This document shows, one piece after another, positions 17,013 through 24,523 of a stretch of 64,000 nt of DNA. The number at the start of each line of letters is the position of its first letter. The stretch's first letter is position 1. Source of the DNA: Candidatus Pelagibacter sp. RS40 (GTDB lineage Bacteria; Pseudomonadota; Alphaproteobacteria; Pelagibacterales; Pelagibacteraceae); NCBI RefSeq assembly GCF_002101295.1, contig NZ_CP020778.1, forward strand, positions 248,001 to 312,000, written 5' to 3'. The position numbers were made by a program, and so were the translations under genes. The notes under the pieces were generated by a model, which saw only the letters and a program-made list of their open reading frames with translations, had not been told where the DNA came from and made no database searches.

Positions 17013-17513
17013 TTATTTCTCTTTTAATCTTGGAAATAACTCCACAAAATTACATGGTTTGTGTTTGATATTTAGTTGATGAACAAGAATTTTATCCCAT
17101 GCGTCTGTTACACCTCCTGAAGAACCTGGAAGTGCAAATACATACTTTCCATTTGCAAGTACTGCACATGCCCTTGATTGTATAGAAGACGTGCCAACCG
17201 TAGATAGACTTATGTATCTAAATATTTCACCAAAACCTGGTATTTTTTTATCTGCTATTTCATCAATTGCTTCTGGAGTAATATCTCTTCCAGTTAATCC
17301 TGTTCCACCAGTTGTAATAATTACATCAATTTTTTTAATTTTTATCCAGATCTTTAAAATTTTTTTAATATCTTTTTTACTATCTTTGCAAATTTCTCTC
17401 TCAACTAAATTATGACCAGCCTTATTTATTTTTTTTACAAGAATATTTCCAGATTTGTCTGTTTTTAAAGTTCTTGTATCTGTTACTGTTAATAGTGCTA
17501 TATTTACTCTCAT
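17013..17513 (-). CDS. moaB: Molybdenum cofactor biosynthesis protein MoaB (MogA-like)
   Basis: The 166-residue protein has the molybdopterin-adenylyltransferase fold: NIALLTVTDTRT at the N-terminus, the signature ITTGGTGLTGRDITPEA, and FALPGSSGGVTDAWDK. MoaB/MogA proteins bind molybdopterin and adenylate it before MoeA adds molybdenum. It faces the moaA-msrQ run and starts nine bases from the divergent TauE-family gene. MoaB of E. coli type is not always active, but no other MogA candidate is present here, so it probably supplies the adenylylation. Confidence 0.9.
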   Translation of the reverse strand: MRVNIALLTVTDTRTLKTDKSGNILVKKINKAGHNLVEREICKDSKKDIKKILKIWIKIKKIDVIITTGGTGLTGRDITPEAIDEIADKKIPGFGEIFRYISLSTVGTSSIQSRACAVLANGKYVFALPGSSGGVTDAWDKILVHQLNIKHKPCNFVELFPRLKEK

Positions 17514-17522
17514 AATAATTGA

Positions 17523-18266
17523 ATGATTATATTACCTATTTTATTTTTTGTAACTGCTATAATATATTCAAGTGTAGGGTTTGGTGGTGGTTCTACTTAT
17601 CTTGCATTGTTACTTCTTTGGGGAGTTCCATACTCTATCTTTCCCATAATAGCGTTAACCTGTAATATTATTGTAGTTTCAGGAAATTCAATTAATTATA
17701 TAAGATCAGGAAATTTAAATTTAAGGTCACTTATTCCATATTTAATCGGATCTATTCCTTTTGCATTTATAGGAGGTTCTCTAAATATTGAAAAAGATAT
17801 TTTTGAAATAATATTATTTTTTGTTTTAGGTATTGCGGGAATATTGTTGTTATTTAATTTTAGATCTTACGGAAATAACTCAAAAGCATATAAATCTTTA
17901 TCTATCTATTTTTCAATTCCTATAGGTATAGTCTTAGGGTTTGTTTCTGGTTTAGTGGGTATTGGAGGAGGAATATTTTTAAGTCCTATATTATATTTAT
18001 TTCGTGCAGCAAACCCAAAAAATATTACAATAATGGTATCTTTATTTATTTTAATAAATTCAGTTTTAGGAATTTTGGGTCAGATAACAAAAAGTATAGA
18101 AATTAGTGAAATCGAAAATTATATTATTTTATTAGTAGCTGTTTTAATTGGTGGTCAAATTGGTAATTTTTTAAATATAAAAATATTTCCGACAAAAATT
18201 CTTGCTTTAATTACATCATTGCTGGTTATTTTTGTTGCTTTAAGAATAGGATATAACTTTATGTAA
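17523..18266 (+). CDS. TauE/SafE-family anion permease
   Basis: At 247 residues with about eight transmembrane segments, it has two inverted repeats each with the family pattern: VGFGGGSTYLALLLLWG near the start and SGLVGIGGGIFLSPILYL in the second half. Members export or import sulfite, sulfoacetate, taurine-derived anions or related oxyanions. It is divergent from moaB and sits at the edge of the molybdenum island. The window has no ModABC-type molybdate importer, so an oxyanion role there is possible but unproven. Confidence 0.85.
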   Translation: MIILPILFFVTAIIYSSVGFGGGSTYLALLLLWGVPYSIFPIIALTCNIIVVSGNSINYIRSGNLNLRSLIPYLIGSIPFAFIGGSLNIEKDIFEIILFFVLGIAGILLLFNFRSYGNNSKAYKSLSIYFSIPIGIVLGFVSGLVGIGGGIFLSPILYLFRAANPKNITIMVSLFILINSVLGILGQITKSIEISEIENYIILLVAVLIGGQIGNFLNIKIFPTKILALITSLLVIFVALRIGYNFM

Positions 18267-18442
18267 TGTTACTTAATAAATTGAAAAAATTTTATCGACC
18301 TTTTTTAATCACATACATTTTTTTTAGCATTGCAATTAGTTTTTATCCCTCTTTTGATTTTTACTCATTTAAAGGACAGGTAATTATAATTTCAGTCTCA
18401 ATATTTAATGGAGTATTAGGAACATTTATTAAGAAATTATAA
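18266..18442 (+). CDS. Small membrane protein, 58 residues
   Basis: An ATG overlaps the TauE-family stop in a TAATG arrangement and opens a 58-codon frame ending at TAA 18440-18442. The translation begins MLLNKLKKFYRPFLITYIFF and has two hydrophobic segments (about residues 14-27 and 38-54) separated by a short loop. The tight start/stop coupling and hydrophobic content argue that it is a real accessory subunit or small protein translated with the transporter. It overlaps the convergent flavoprotein gene by six bases. I recognise no family. Confidence 0.55.
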   Translation: MLLNKLKKFYRPFLITYIFFSIAISFYPSFDFYSFKGQVIIISVSIFNGVLGTFIKKL

Positions 18443-19540
18443 TACGTAAGGCTCGGGTCTTGCATTACTTTGCAAAACTCTCTCGACAGCAAATACGCTG
18501 ATGTCAATTGTTTGATAACTTCCTGTTGTAATTAATTCTGTTAAAGCTCTTCCTATGCCTGGGGCTTGCATTAATCCTCTTCCGGTAAAACCTGAAGCCA
18601 TGTAAACGTTTTCGTATTTTGGATGCTTTCCAACCACAGCATTATTATCTAATTTATTACAATCATAATACCCTGCCCAACCGCCAGTTAGTTTTAATTC
18701 CTCAAAAATGGGAATTCTTTTAGCTAGAGCCGGCCACACTAATTCCTCAAAATCGTTCCAAGCTGGTTCTAGATCATCTGCATCAAAGACTGATATTGGT
18801 GATCCAGCTAGATATTCTTTTCCCTCAGGTCGCCAATAAACTCCTGTTGTAAGATCTCCTGTTAATGGCATTTCTGGAATATGTTTTGGACATTTAACTC
18901 TAAAAACTGTGTGTTTTTGTGGAACTACTGGAATGTCCTCTAATAATTCTTTTGTCCAACACCCTGCGGCTGAAACGATTGTTTTGGCGTTTATCTCAGA
19001 AAGAGACTTTACTTCCCCTTTGATAAACTCTGCTCCAAGATCAATTGCCTTTGACTTTAGTGCGCTATGAAAAAGAAAAGGATCGATCCACCCTTCGCTT
19101 TTATTATCTGTAAAAGTTGCTGTTTCAATTCCTTCATTGTTTATATAAGGAAATATATTAGTAAGCTCTGATCCTTTAATATTTTTTGTACCTGCATCAC
19201 ATGCTTTATGATTTTCGAGAGCTCTATATTGTTCTTCGGCATGTTCTGGACCAAACATAAGCAGATATCCATTTGGTACCATGCTTGCTGTTGGATTTGG
19301 ATTTTTTTCAGTTTTTAACAGTTCGGGTATACTGAATATGAATTCTTTAGCAAATTTTCCTAATAAAATATTTTCTTTTTGAAAAAATTGTCTTCTAAAT
19401 CCTCCGAGTGATAAAGGGAAAGAAGCAGTTTTATAAGTTGGGTCTCTTTCAATGACCTTTACCTTTCTGCCTTCCTTAGATAAAAAATAAGCAGTTGCAG
19501 CACCAATAATACCTCCGCCAATAACAACTACATCATCCAT
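18437..19540 (-). CDS. FAD-dependent amino-acid/sarcosine oxidase-like protein (DAO family)
   Basis: The 367-residue flavoprotein opens with the Rossmann motif VVIGGGIIGAATAYFLSKEG and ends with GRGLMQAPGIGRALTELI, the FAD-closing segment of the D-amino-acid-oxidase/glycine-oxidase/sarcosine-oxidase family. GFRRQFF is typical of sarcosine-dehydrogenase-related enzymes. It could demethylate or deaminate sarcosine, dimethylglycine or a similar amine. With creatinase (which yields sarcosine) and glycine cleavage in the same window this would be coherent, but they are 16 kb apart and substrate is unproven. It starts three bases downstream of the TspO gene stop. Confidence 0.82.
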   Translation of the reverse strand: MDDVVVIGGGIIGAATAYFLSKEGRKVKVIERDPTYKTASFPLSLGGFRRQFFQKENILLGKFAKEFIFSIPELLKTEKNPNPTASMVPNGYLLMFGPEHAEEQYRALENHKACDAGTKNIKGSELTNIFPYINNEGIETATFTDNKSEGWIDPFLFHSALKSKAIDLGAEFIKGEVKSLSEINAKTIVSAAGCWTKELLEDIPVVPQKHTVFRVKCPKHIPEMPLTGDLTTGVYWRPEGKEYLAGSPISVFDADDLEPAWNDFEELVWPALAKRIPIFEELKLTGGWAGYYDCNKLDNNAVVGKHPKYENVYMASGFTGRGLMQAPGIGRALTELITTGSYQTIDISVFAVERVLQSNARPEPYVL

Positions 19541-19542
19541 AA

Positions 19543-20007
19543 TTAATTTAAAATCATTAAATTAAAATTTAACAAAAGTGCATAAGTACACCACAAAAAA
19601 TAAGGTATCATTAAATACGCACTAAGCCTGCTAATATCTTTATATTTTAGAAACAAAATTACAATGAATAAAATTATCACAATTAAATTTATTAGGGCTA
19701 GTTCTATATTTTTAAACCCAAAAAAAACGATACTCCAAGTTGTGTTAAATATTAGATGAATAAAATATAAGTAAACTAGGTTTAGCTTATTACTTTTTAT
19801 CCAAATGTTCCAAATTGCTAGAGCCATTAAAAAATACAAGATTGTCCATACTGGTGCAAATATCCAATCTGGTGGATTGAAAAATGGTTTTTTTAATAGA
19901 GAATACCAAGGATCTTTGAATTTAATTGTTAAAATACCTCCTGTAAAAGATGCGGTAAATGTAACAATTAAAAATAGAAATAAAGATATAAATTTATTTT
20001 TAAGCAT
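19543..20007 (-). CDS. TspO/MBR-family protein
   Basis: At 154 residues with five transmembrane segments, it has TspO landmarks: PWYSLLKKPFFNPPDWIFAP, WTILYFLMALAIW and a later NTTWSIVFFGFKN. TspO proteins bind porphyrins and other ligands in membranes. In alphaproteobacteria they affect light, oxygen or stress responses. It is transcribed with the FAD oxidase after it (two bases apart) and diverges from the SDR gene 24 bases away. Confidence 0.9.
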   Translation of the reverse strand: MLKNKFISLFLFLIVTFTASFTGGILTIKFKDPWYSLLKKPFFNPPDWIFAPVWTILYFLMALAIWNIWIKSNKLNLVYLYFIHLIFNTTWSIVFFGFKNIELALINLIVIILFIVILFLKYKDISRLSAYLMIPYFLWCTYALLLNFNLMILN

Positions 20008-20031
20008 TTAAATACTATACAACAGAATATA

Positions 20032-20787
20032 ATGAAAAAAACAATTTGGATCACTGGAGGTAGCACCGGAATTGGAAAAGCATTAGCCATTAAATTTGCT
20101 AATGAAGGATGGAATGTTGCTATATCTGCAAGACGTGAAAATTTACTAAAAGAATTATCAGAAAAGTTTGAAAATATTTATGATTTTAATTTAGATGTAA
20201 CGAATAAAAATGATTGTAAAATTATTTTTGATCAAATTCTTGAAAGGTTTGGAGGAGTTGATATTTGTTTTTTTTCAACTGGAACATGGGATCCAAAAAA
20301 AGAAAAGGATATAGACGTTGAGCAAATTGAAAATGTATTTCGAGTAAACTTTTTTGGAACTGTTAATTCTATTAAAGCTGTTGAACAATATTACAAAGAT
20401 AAGAAAGATGGTGCAATTGTAATTGTATCTTCTATTGCAGGCTACAGAGGTTTGCCTAATTCAACAGGGTATGGCCCGTCAAAGTCTGCTTTAAATAATC
20501 TTGCAGAAAGTCTTTATTTTGATTTTGGCAGATTTAATGTAAGAGTTTCCTTAGTTTCCCCTGGTTTTATTAAGACACCCATGACTGATAAAAATGATTT
20601 TAAAATGCCTTTTTTAAAAACTCCCGAGTATGCTGCAGAAAAAATTTATGATGGATTAATAAAGAAAAACAATTTTGAAATACATTTTCCAAAAGAATTA
20701 ACTTTAACATTAAAATTTTTCAGTATTTTGCCGTACAAGATATATTTTTATCTTGTAAAAAAGCTTACTAAGTTTCAAAAAAAATAA
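20032..20787 (+). CDS. Short-chain dehydrogenase/reductase
   Basis: This is a 251-residue classical SDR. The cofactor motif is TGGSTGIG (residues 8-15), the NNAG region is replaced by CFFSTGTWD, the catalytic Ser is in IVVSSIAGY, and YGPSK gives the Tyr-x-x-x-Lys pair. It has a hydrophobic, basic C-terminal tail that may sit on the membrane. It converges on the DUF3833 lipoprotein gene with no spacer. SDR, DUF3833, cyclopropane-synthase-like, DUF1365 and FAD-oxidase genes form a recurrent set in proteobacteria, so it may act on modified fatty acyl chains. That is inference. Confidence 0.85.
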   Translation: MKKTIWITGGSTGIGKALAIKFANEGWNVAISARRENLLKELSEKFENIYDFNLDVTNKNDCKIIFDQILERFGGVDICFFSTGTWDPKKEKDIDVEQIENVFRVNFFGTVNSIKAVEQYYKDKKDGAIVIVSSIAGYRGLPNSTGYGPSKSALNNLAESLYFDFGRFNVRVSLVSPGFIKTPMTDKNDFKMPFLKTPEYAAEKIYDGLIKKNNFEIHFPKELTLTLKFFSILPYKIYFYLVKKLTKFQKK

Positions 20788-21336
20788 TTATTCCTTAACA
20801 AAAAAAACAGTTAGTTCAGCAACTTTAAAACCGAATTTTGTCATTTTTGCTCTGTTGATTGCAACTTTTTCATCTTGCATAAATATCCAATCATCAAAGG
20901 TAATTTTTATCTCTTTTCCTTTTACAGGGACTAATAAAACATATTCAAATTTAAAAGCAGGACCATAAGAATATCCTTTTGCTTTTCCAACCACATCAGA
21001 GGCTGTGCCTTCATAATTATGCTCGTCTAGTTTTGTGATATGCCATTGTCTATCTTGTACTTCACCATCATCCCAATTAAATTTCTCATCTAATATAAGT
21101 TTTTTCCCATCCCAATTTCCATTTAAAGTTGCTGAAAATTGTCTTGTAACTTTACCTGATCTGTTTTGAAGAATACCCCATGCTTTTACATTGCCTGACA
21201 AATATTCTTCTATTACAAGTCTTGGTTTTTTATCTTTAAAATCTTGAGGTTTCATAGATTGATTACTTGAACAACTTGTAATCAATCCAAAAAAAATTAT
21301 CAATAAAATTGATTTAATATTAGAAAAAATAATCAT
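20788..21336 (-). CDS. DUF3833 lipoprotein
   Basis: This 182-residue protein starts with a lipoprotein signal, ending in LITSCSS with the lipidated Cys near residue 22. The rest resembles DUF3833, with GNVKAWGILQNRSGKV, a central WHITKLDEHNYEGTASDVVGKAKG and FDDWIFMQDEKVAINRAKMTKFG. The fold is expected to be lipocalin-like. It is the last gene of the leftward lipid-modification operon, seven bases after the methyltransferase. Genes of this family regularly accompany cyclopropane-synthase homologues, and the role is probably in handling lipid in the outer membrane or periplasm. Confidence 0.82.
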   Translation of the reverse strand: MIIFSNIKSILLIIFFGLITSCSSNQSMKPQDFKDKKPRLVIEEYLSGNVKAWGILQNRSGKVTRQFSATLNGNWDGKKLILDEKFNWDDGEVQDRQWHITKLDEHNYEGTASDVVGKAKGYSYGPAFKFEYVLLVPVKGKEIKITFDDWIFMQDEKVAINRAKMTKFGFKVAELTVFFVKE

Positions 21337-21343
21337 AGGTGTC

Positions 21344-22522
21344 TTATCTGTTTTGTAATGAGAATTGGATCAAATCTATATTTTTTGATTTAAACCCTGC
21401 TTCACAATAAGATAAATAAAAGTGCCACATTCTTTTAAATTTATTATCAAATCCTTGCTTAGAGATCTCCTCCCATTTTTTAAAAAATTCATCACGCCAA
21501 ATTTTAAGTGTATTCGAATAATGTAGTCCATAAGAATTATATTGATTGATAGCTAAACCATTATTTTGTGACAAATCGTATAATTTTTTTTTTGATGGTA
21601 AGAAACCGCCTGGAAAAATGTACTTTTGAATGAAATCTTCTTTAGTTTTATATCTATCAAATAAATTATCATCTATTGTTATAGCTTGTATAGCTGCACT
21701 TCCTTCACTAACGAGATTAGTCTTTATTGTTTTAAAATAATTTTCTAAATAATTTTGCCCAACAGCCTCTATCATCTCTATTGATGCAATTGAATTATAT
21801 TTTTGTTTTACATCTCTGTAATCCTTAAATTGAATATTAATTTTTTCATTTAGACCATTTTTAAATATTCGATTTGATGCATACTCAAATTGTTTTTTTG
21901 AAATTGTAATACAATCAAGTTTTACATCATGATTTTTGCCTACATATTCTGCAAAACCGCCCCAACCACATCCTATTTCTAAAATTTTATTTCCTGATTT
22001 TGGTTTAATTAATTCAACTAATTTTTTATACTTATTAATTTGTGCCTTCTCCAAATCATTGTCCTTTTGATCAAAAATGGCGCTTGAATAAGTTAAGGTT
22101 GGATCAAGCCATAAAGAGAAAAATTCATTTCCCAAATCGTAGTGTTTTGAAATATTTTTTTTACTTCTTGATTTATCATTTTTTAAAAGAAAATTTTTTA
22201 TTTTATTGAATATCGAAAAGTCTAGTAATCCTGAGAATTTGTATACTAGTTTTATGTTCTTAGCTGTTAATTCAATTAAATTTGTTAAATCATCTGTCTC
22301 AAAATCACCTCGCATGTAAGCTTCTGCAAGTCCTGTGCTGCCACTTTTAACAATTTGATAAGTTAATCCAGGTTTGTTTATTTTAATTTTTACTTTAAGT
22401 TTTTGACTTGGATCACCAAATAAATATTTCTCGTCATCATAATTTGTCAAAATTAGATGTCCTTTCTTGATTAGTTTAAGTGAACTAAAAACAATTTTAT
22501 CTGACCAATTATTTAAATTCAT
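21344..22522 (-). CDS. Cyclopropane-fatty-acyl-phospholipid synthase-like methyltransferase
   Basis: The 392-residue protein belongs to the CFA-synthase family. The SAM-binding motif is KILEIGCGWGGFAEYV, preceded by SKHYDLGNEFFSLWLDPTLTYSSAIF and followed by IASIEMIEAVGQNY and FIQKYIFPGGFLPS. All are classic CFA/mycolic-methyltransferase blocks. Family enzymes put a methylene or methyl on the double bond of phospholipid acyl chains. Linked DUF1365 and FAD-oxidase genes suggest a methylation or desaturation path such as the furan-fatty-acid route known in Rhodobacter, rather than simple cyclopropane formation. It overlaps the DUF1365 gene by four bases. Confidence 0.9.
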   Translation of the reverse strand: MNLNNWSDKIVFSSLKLIKKGHLILTNYDDEKYLFGDPSQKLKVKIKINKPGLTYQIVKSGSTGLAEAYMRGDFETDDLTNLIELTAKNIKLVYKFSGLLDFSIFNKIKNFLLKNDKSRSKKNISKHYDLGNEFFSLWLDPTLTYSSAIFDQKDNDLEKAQINKYKKLVELIKPKSGNKILEIGCGWGGFAEYVGKNHDVKLDCITISKKQFEYASNRIFKNGLNEKINIQFKDYRDVKQKYNSIASIEMIEAVGQNYLENYFKTIKTNLVSEGSAAIQAITIDDNLFDRYKTKEDFIQKYIFPGGFLPSKKKLYDLSQNNGLAINQYNSYGLHYSNTLKIWRDEFFKKWEEISKQGFDNKFKRMWHFYLSYCEAGFKSKNIDLIQFSLQNR

Positions 22523-23286
22523 TTACTTTCAATTGTAATATTATTTTTTAATTTAATCTTTTTTGCTATGAGTTTTATTCTTTTTGCCCATAATTTAAAT
22601 GCTTCATAATGAATAGCTCCAATGATCTTAAAAGTCATTAACGGGTGAGTTAAATAAGATAATATTAAATTTTTATTATTAAAATCCTTCGATATACCAT
22701 CTTGAGAGGCAAACAAAAGTTTACCATCTTTATCATTCTGGTTAATTACTACTGATAGTTGTTCTCTTGGATTAAGTGTTTTAAAATGGTACTCACAATC
22801 CATCTCTATAAATGGCGAAACATAAAATTTTTTTTTACATTTATTTTGCACTGTTTTTTCATCTTGAGCTTTAAAAATATATGTATGTTGCTCACCGAAA
22901 GTATTTTTTACCTCATAAAAAATAGAAATTAATTCTGAGTGCTTATTATATATAAAATATGTGCTTAAAGGGTTAAATACATAACCAAAGATTCTTGGAT
23001 AGCATAACAATTTTATACTTATATCCTCTGTCATAATTCCAATATTCCTTAGATTTTTTTTAACCCATAATTTTATTGAGGATCCATCTCTGTCTCCGTG
23101 ATCTTTGTCATAAAAACTTATAATATTAAATTTATTGTATGAAAAAAATTTTATATATTTGTTAATTTCTTCCAGCTCATTTAAATCTATTAATAGTGAA
23201 AATACATTATATTTAAAATAATGTTCTTTAGGTTTGAATCTTTTATGTATTACTTTTCCAGTATAAATTTTTGAATTCTTAAACAT
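22519..23286 (-). CDS. DUF1365 protein
   Basis: This 255-residue protein matches DUF1365: KVIHKRFKPKEHYFKYNVF near the start, FGYVFNPLSTYFIY, EVKNTFGEQHTYIF and SPFIEMDCEYHF, with a C-terminal basic helix. The family is nearly always found between a FAD-dependent amine-oxidase-like gene and a CFA-synthase-like gene, as it is here. It overlaps the former by eight bases and the latter by four. Biochemical function is unsettled. Position argues for a step in modifying membrane acyl chains. Confidence 0.9.
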   Translation of the reverse strand: MFKNSKIYTGKVIHKRFKPKEHYFKYNVFSLLIDLNELEEINKYIKFFSYNKFNIISFYDKDHGDRDGSSIKLWVKKNLRNIGIMTEDISIKLLCYPRIFGYVFNPLSTYFIYNKHSELISIFYEVKNTFGEQHTYIFKAQDEKTVQNKCKKKFYVSPFIEMDCEYHFKTLNPREQLSVVINQNDKDGKLLFASQDGISKDFNNKNLILSYLTHPLMTFKIIGAIHYEAFKLWAKRIKLIAKKIKLKNNITIESK

Positions 23287-24517
23287 CTATGGCTTTTATC
23301 ATTTCAATGGATGATTTAATTCCATCTTCATGAAAACCATATCCAAAATAACTCCCACAAAAAAGTAAATTTTTTTTATTTTGTAAATTTTTTAATTTAT
23401 CTTGGTTATCTAGTGCTGATTGATCGAAATATGGATGAGTAAAATTTACTTTTTTTAATATTTTATCTTCATTAATTTTGAAGTTTGGATTTAATGTTAA
23501 AAATATATTTTTATTAAAATCTAAATTCTGTAAGAGATTTAACCAATAAGTTATAGAATTATTTTCTACATTATTTTTATCTACGCTTGAATTCCAAGAG
23601 CTCCATATATCTTTATTATTAGGCATTATACTTTCATCTGTATGTATAACTGCAATATTTTCTCTGTATTTAAACTTAGATAAAATCTCCTGCTCTTCTT
23701 TTGTTGGCTCATCAATTATTGATAATGCTTGATCTGCGTGACTAGCTAAAACCACTTTGTCATAACTAAAGAATTCACTTTTATCACCATAGTATAAGTC
23801 AATTCCATTTGATCTTCTTATTAATTTATTAACATTATAATTTTTATAATATTCACCACTTATGCCTGAAAGTACTTTTGCAACATAAGTCCGACTTCTT
23901 TTGGCGACTGTGTACCATTGTGGTCTGTTTTTTAATTTGAATAAACCATGATTTTGAAAGAATTTTAGGAAAAATTTTAAAGGCATTTTACTTGCTTCAT
24001 ACGGTGGCATAGACCAAATAGCTGAAACCATTGGTATTAAATGAAAATTTATAAATGAATCTGATAATTTATTTTTAACTAAATAATCTCCTAAGGTAAT
24101 TTTTTGATCAAATTGATTTATTCTTTCACAATTTTTATAAAACTTTAAAATGTCAAAAAACATTTTTAAAAAAGATTTATTAAATAAATTCGATTTATTT
24201 GCGAAAATACCTTTCAGACCCCTTCCACAATATTCAAATTTAGTATCTTTAACTGATACTGCGAAAGACATATCACTTTTTTCTATGTGAACTTTATTTT
24301 CATCAAAAAATTTAATTAAGTTAGGATAAGTTTTGTGGTTAAAAACTATAAATCCAATATCAACCGATATTTTCTTTTCCTCAATTAATAAATCAATTGT
24401 ATGTGAGTGACCCCCAAAATGATCTTCTTTTTCAAATAAATCAACTTGGTGTTTTTTTGAGAGATAGTAAGCTGCGCTAAGACCTGAGATGCCTGATCCA
24501 ACAACTCCAATTTTCAT
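23279..24517 (-). CDS. FAD-dependent amine-oxidase-like flavoprotein of the lipid-modification operon
   Basis: At 412 residues it has an N-terminal FAD-binding motif GVVGSGISGLSAAYYLSKKH followed by the acidic end of the second strand, and GGHSHTIDL. The C-terminus has LLFCGSYFGYGFHEDGIKSS, which closes the FAD site. It is the family of predicted NAD/FAD-binding proteins that precede DUF1365. In Rhodobacter a flavin-containing desaturase, UfaD, acts on methylated acyl chains. Whether this protein is its counterpart I cannot say without alignment. It starts six bases from the gcvP stop, so it could be read from the gcv operon end. Confidence 0.85.
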   Translation of the reverse strand: MKIGVVGSGISGLSAAYYLSKKHQVDLFEKEDHFGGHSHTIDLLIEEKKISVDIGFIVFNHKTYPNLIKFFDENKVHIEKSDMSFAVSVKDTKFEYCGRGLKGIFANKSNLFNKSFLKMFFDILKFYKNCERINQFDQKITLGDYLVKNKLSDSFINFHLIPMVSAIWSMPPYEASKMPLKFFLKFFQNHGLFKLKNRPQWYTVAKRSRTYVAKVLSGISGEYYKNYNVNKLIRRSNGIDLYYGDKSEFFSYDKVVLASHADQALSIIDEPTKEEQEILSKFKYRENIAVIHTDESIMPNNKDIWSSWNSSVDKNNVENNSITYWLNLLQNLDFNKNIFLTLNPNFKINEDKILKKVNFTHPYFDQSALDNQDKLKNLQNKKNLLFCGSYFGYGFHEDGIKSSIEMIKAIDV

Positions 24518-24523
24518 TAAAAC

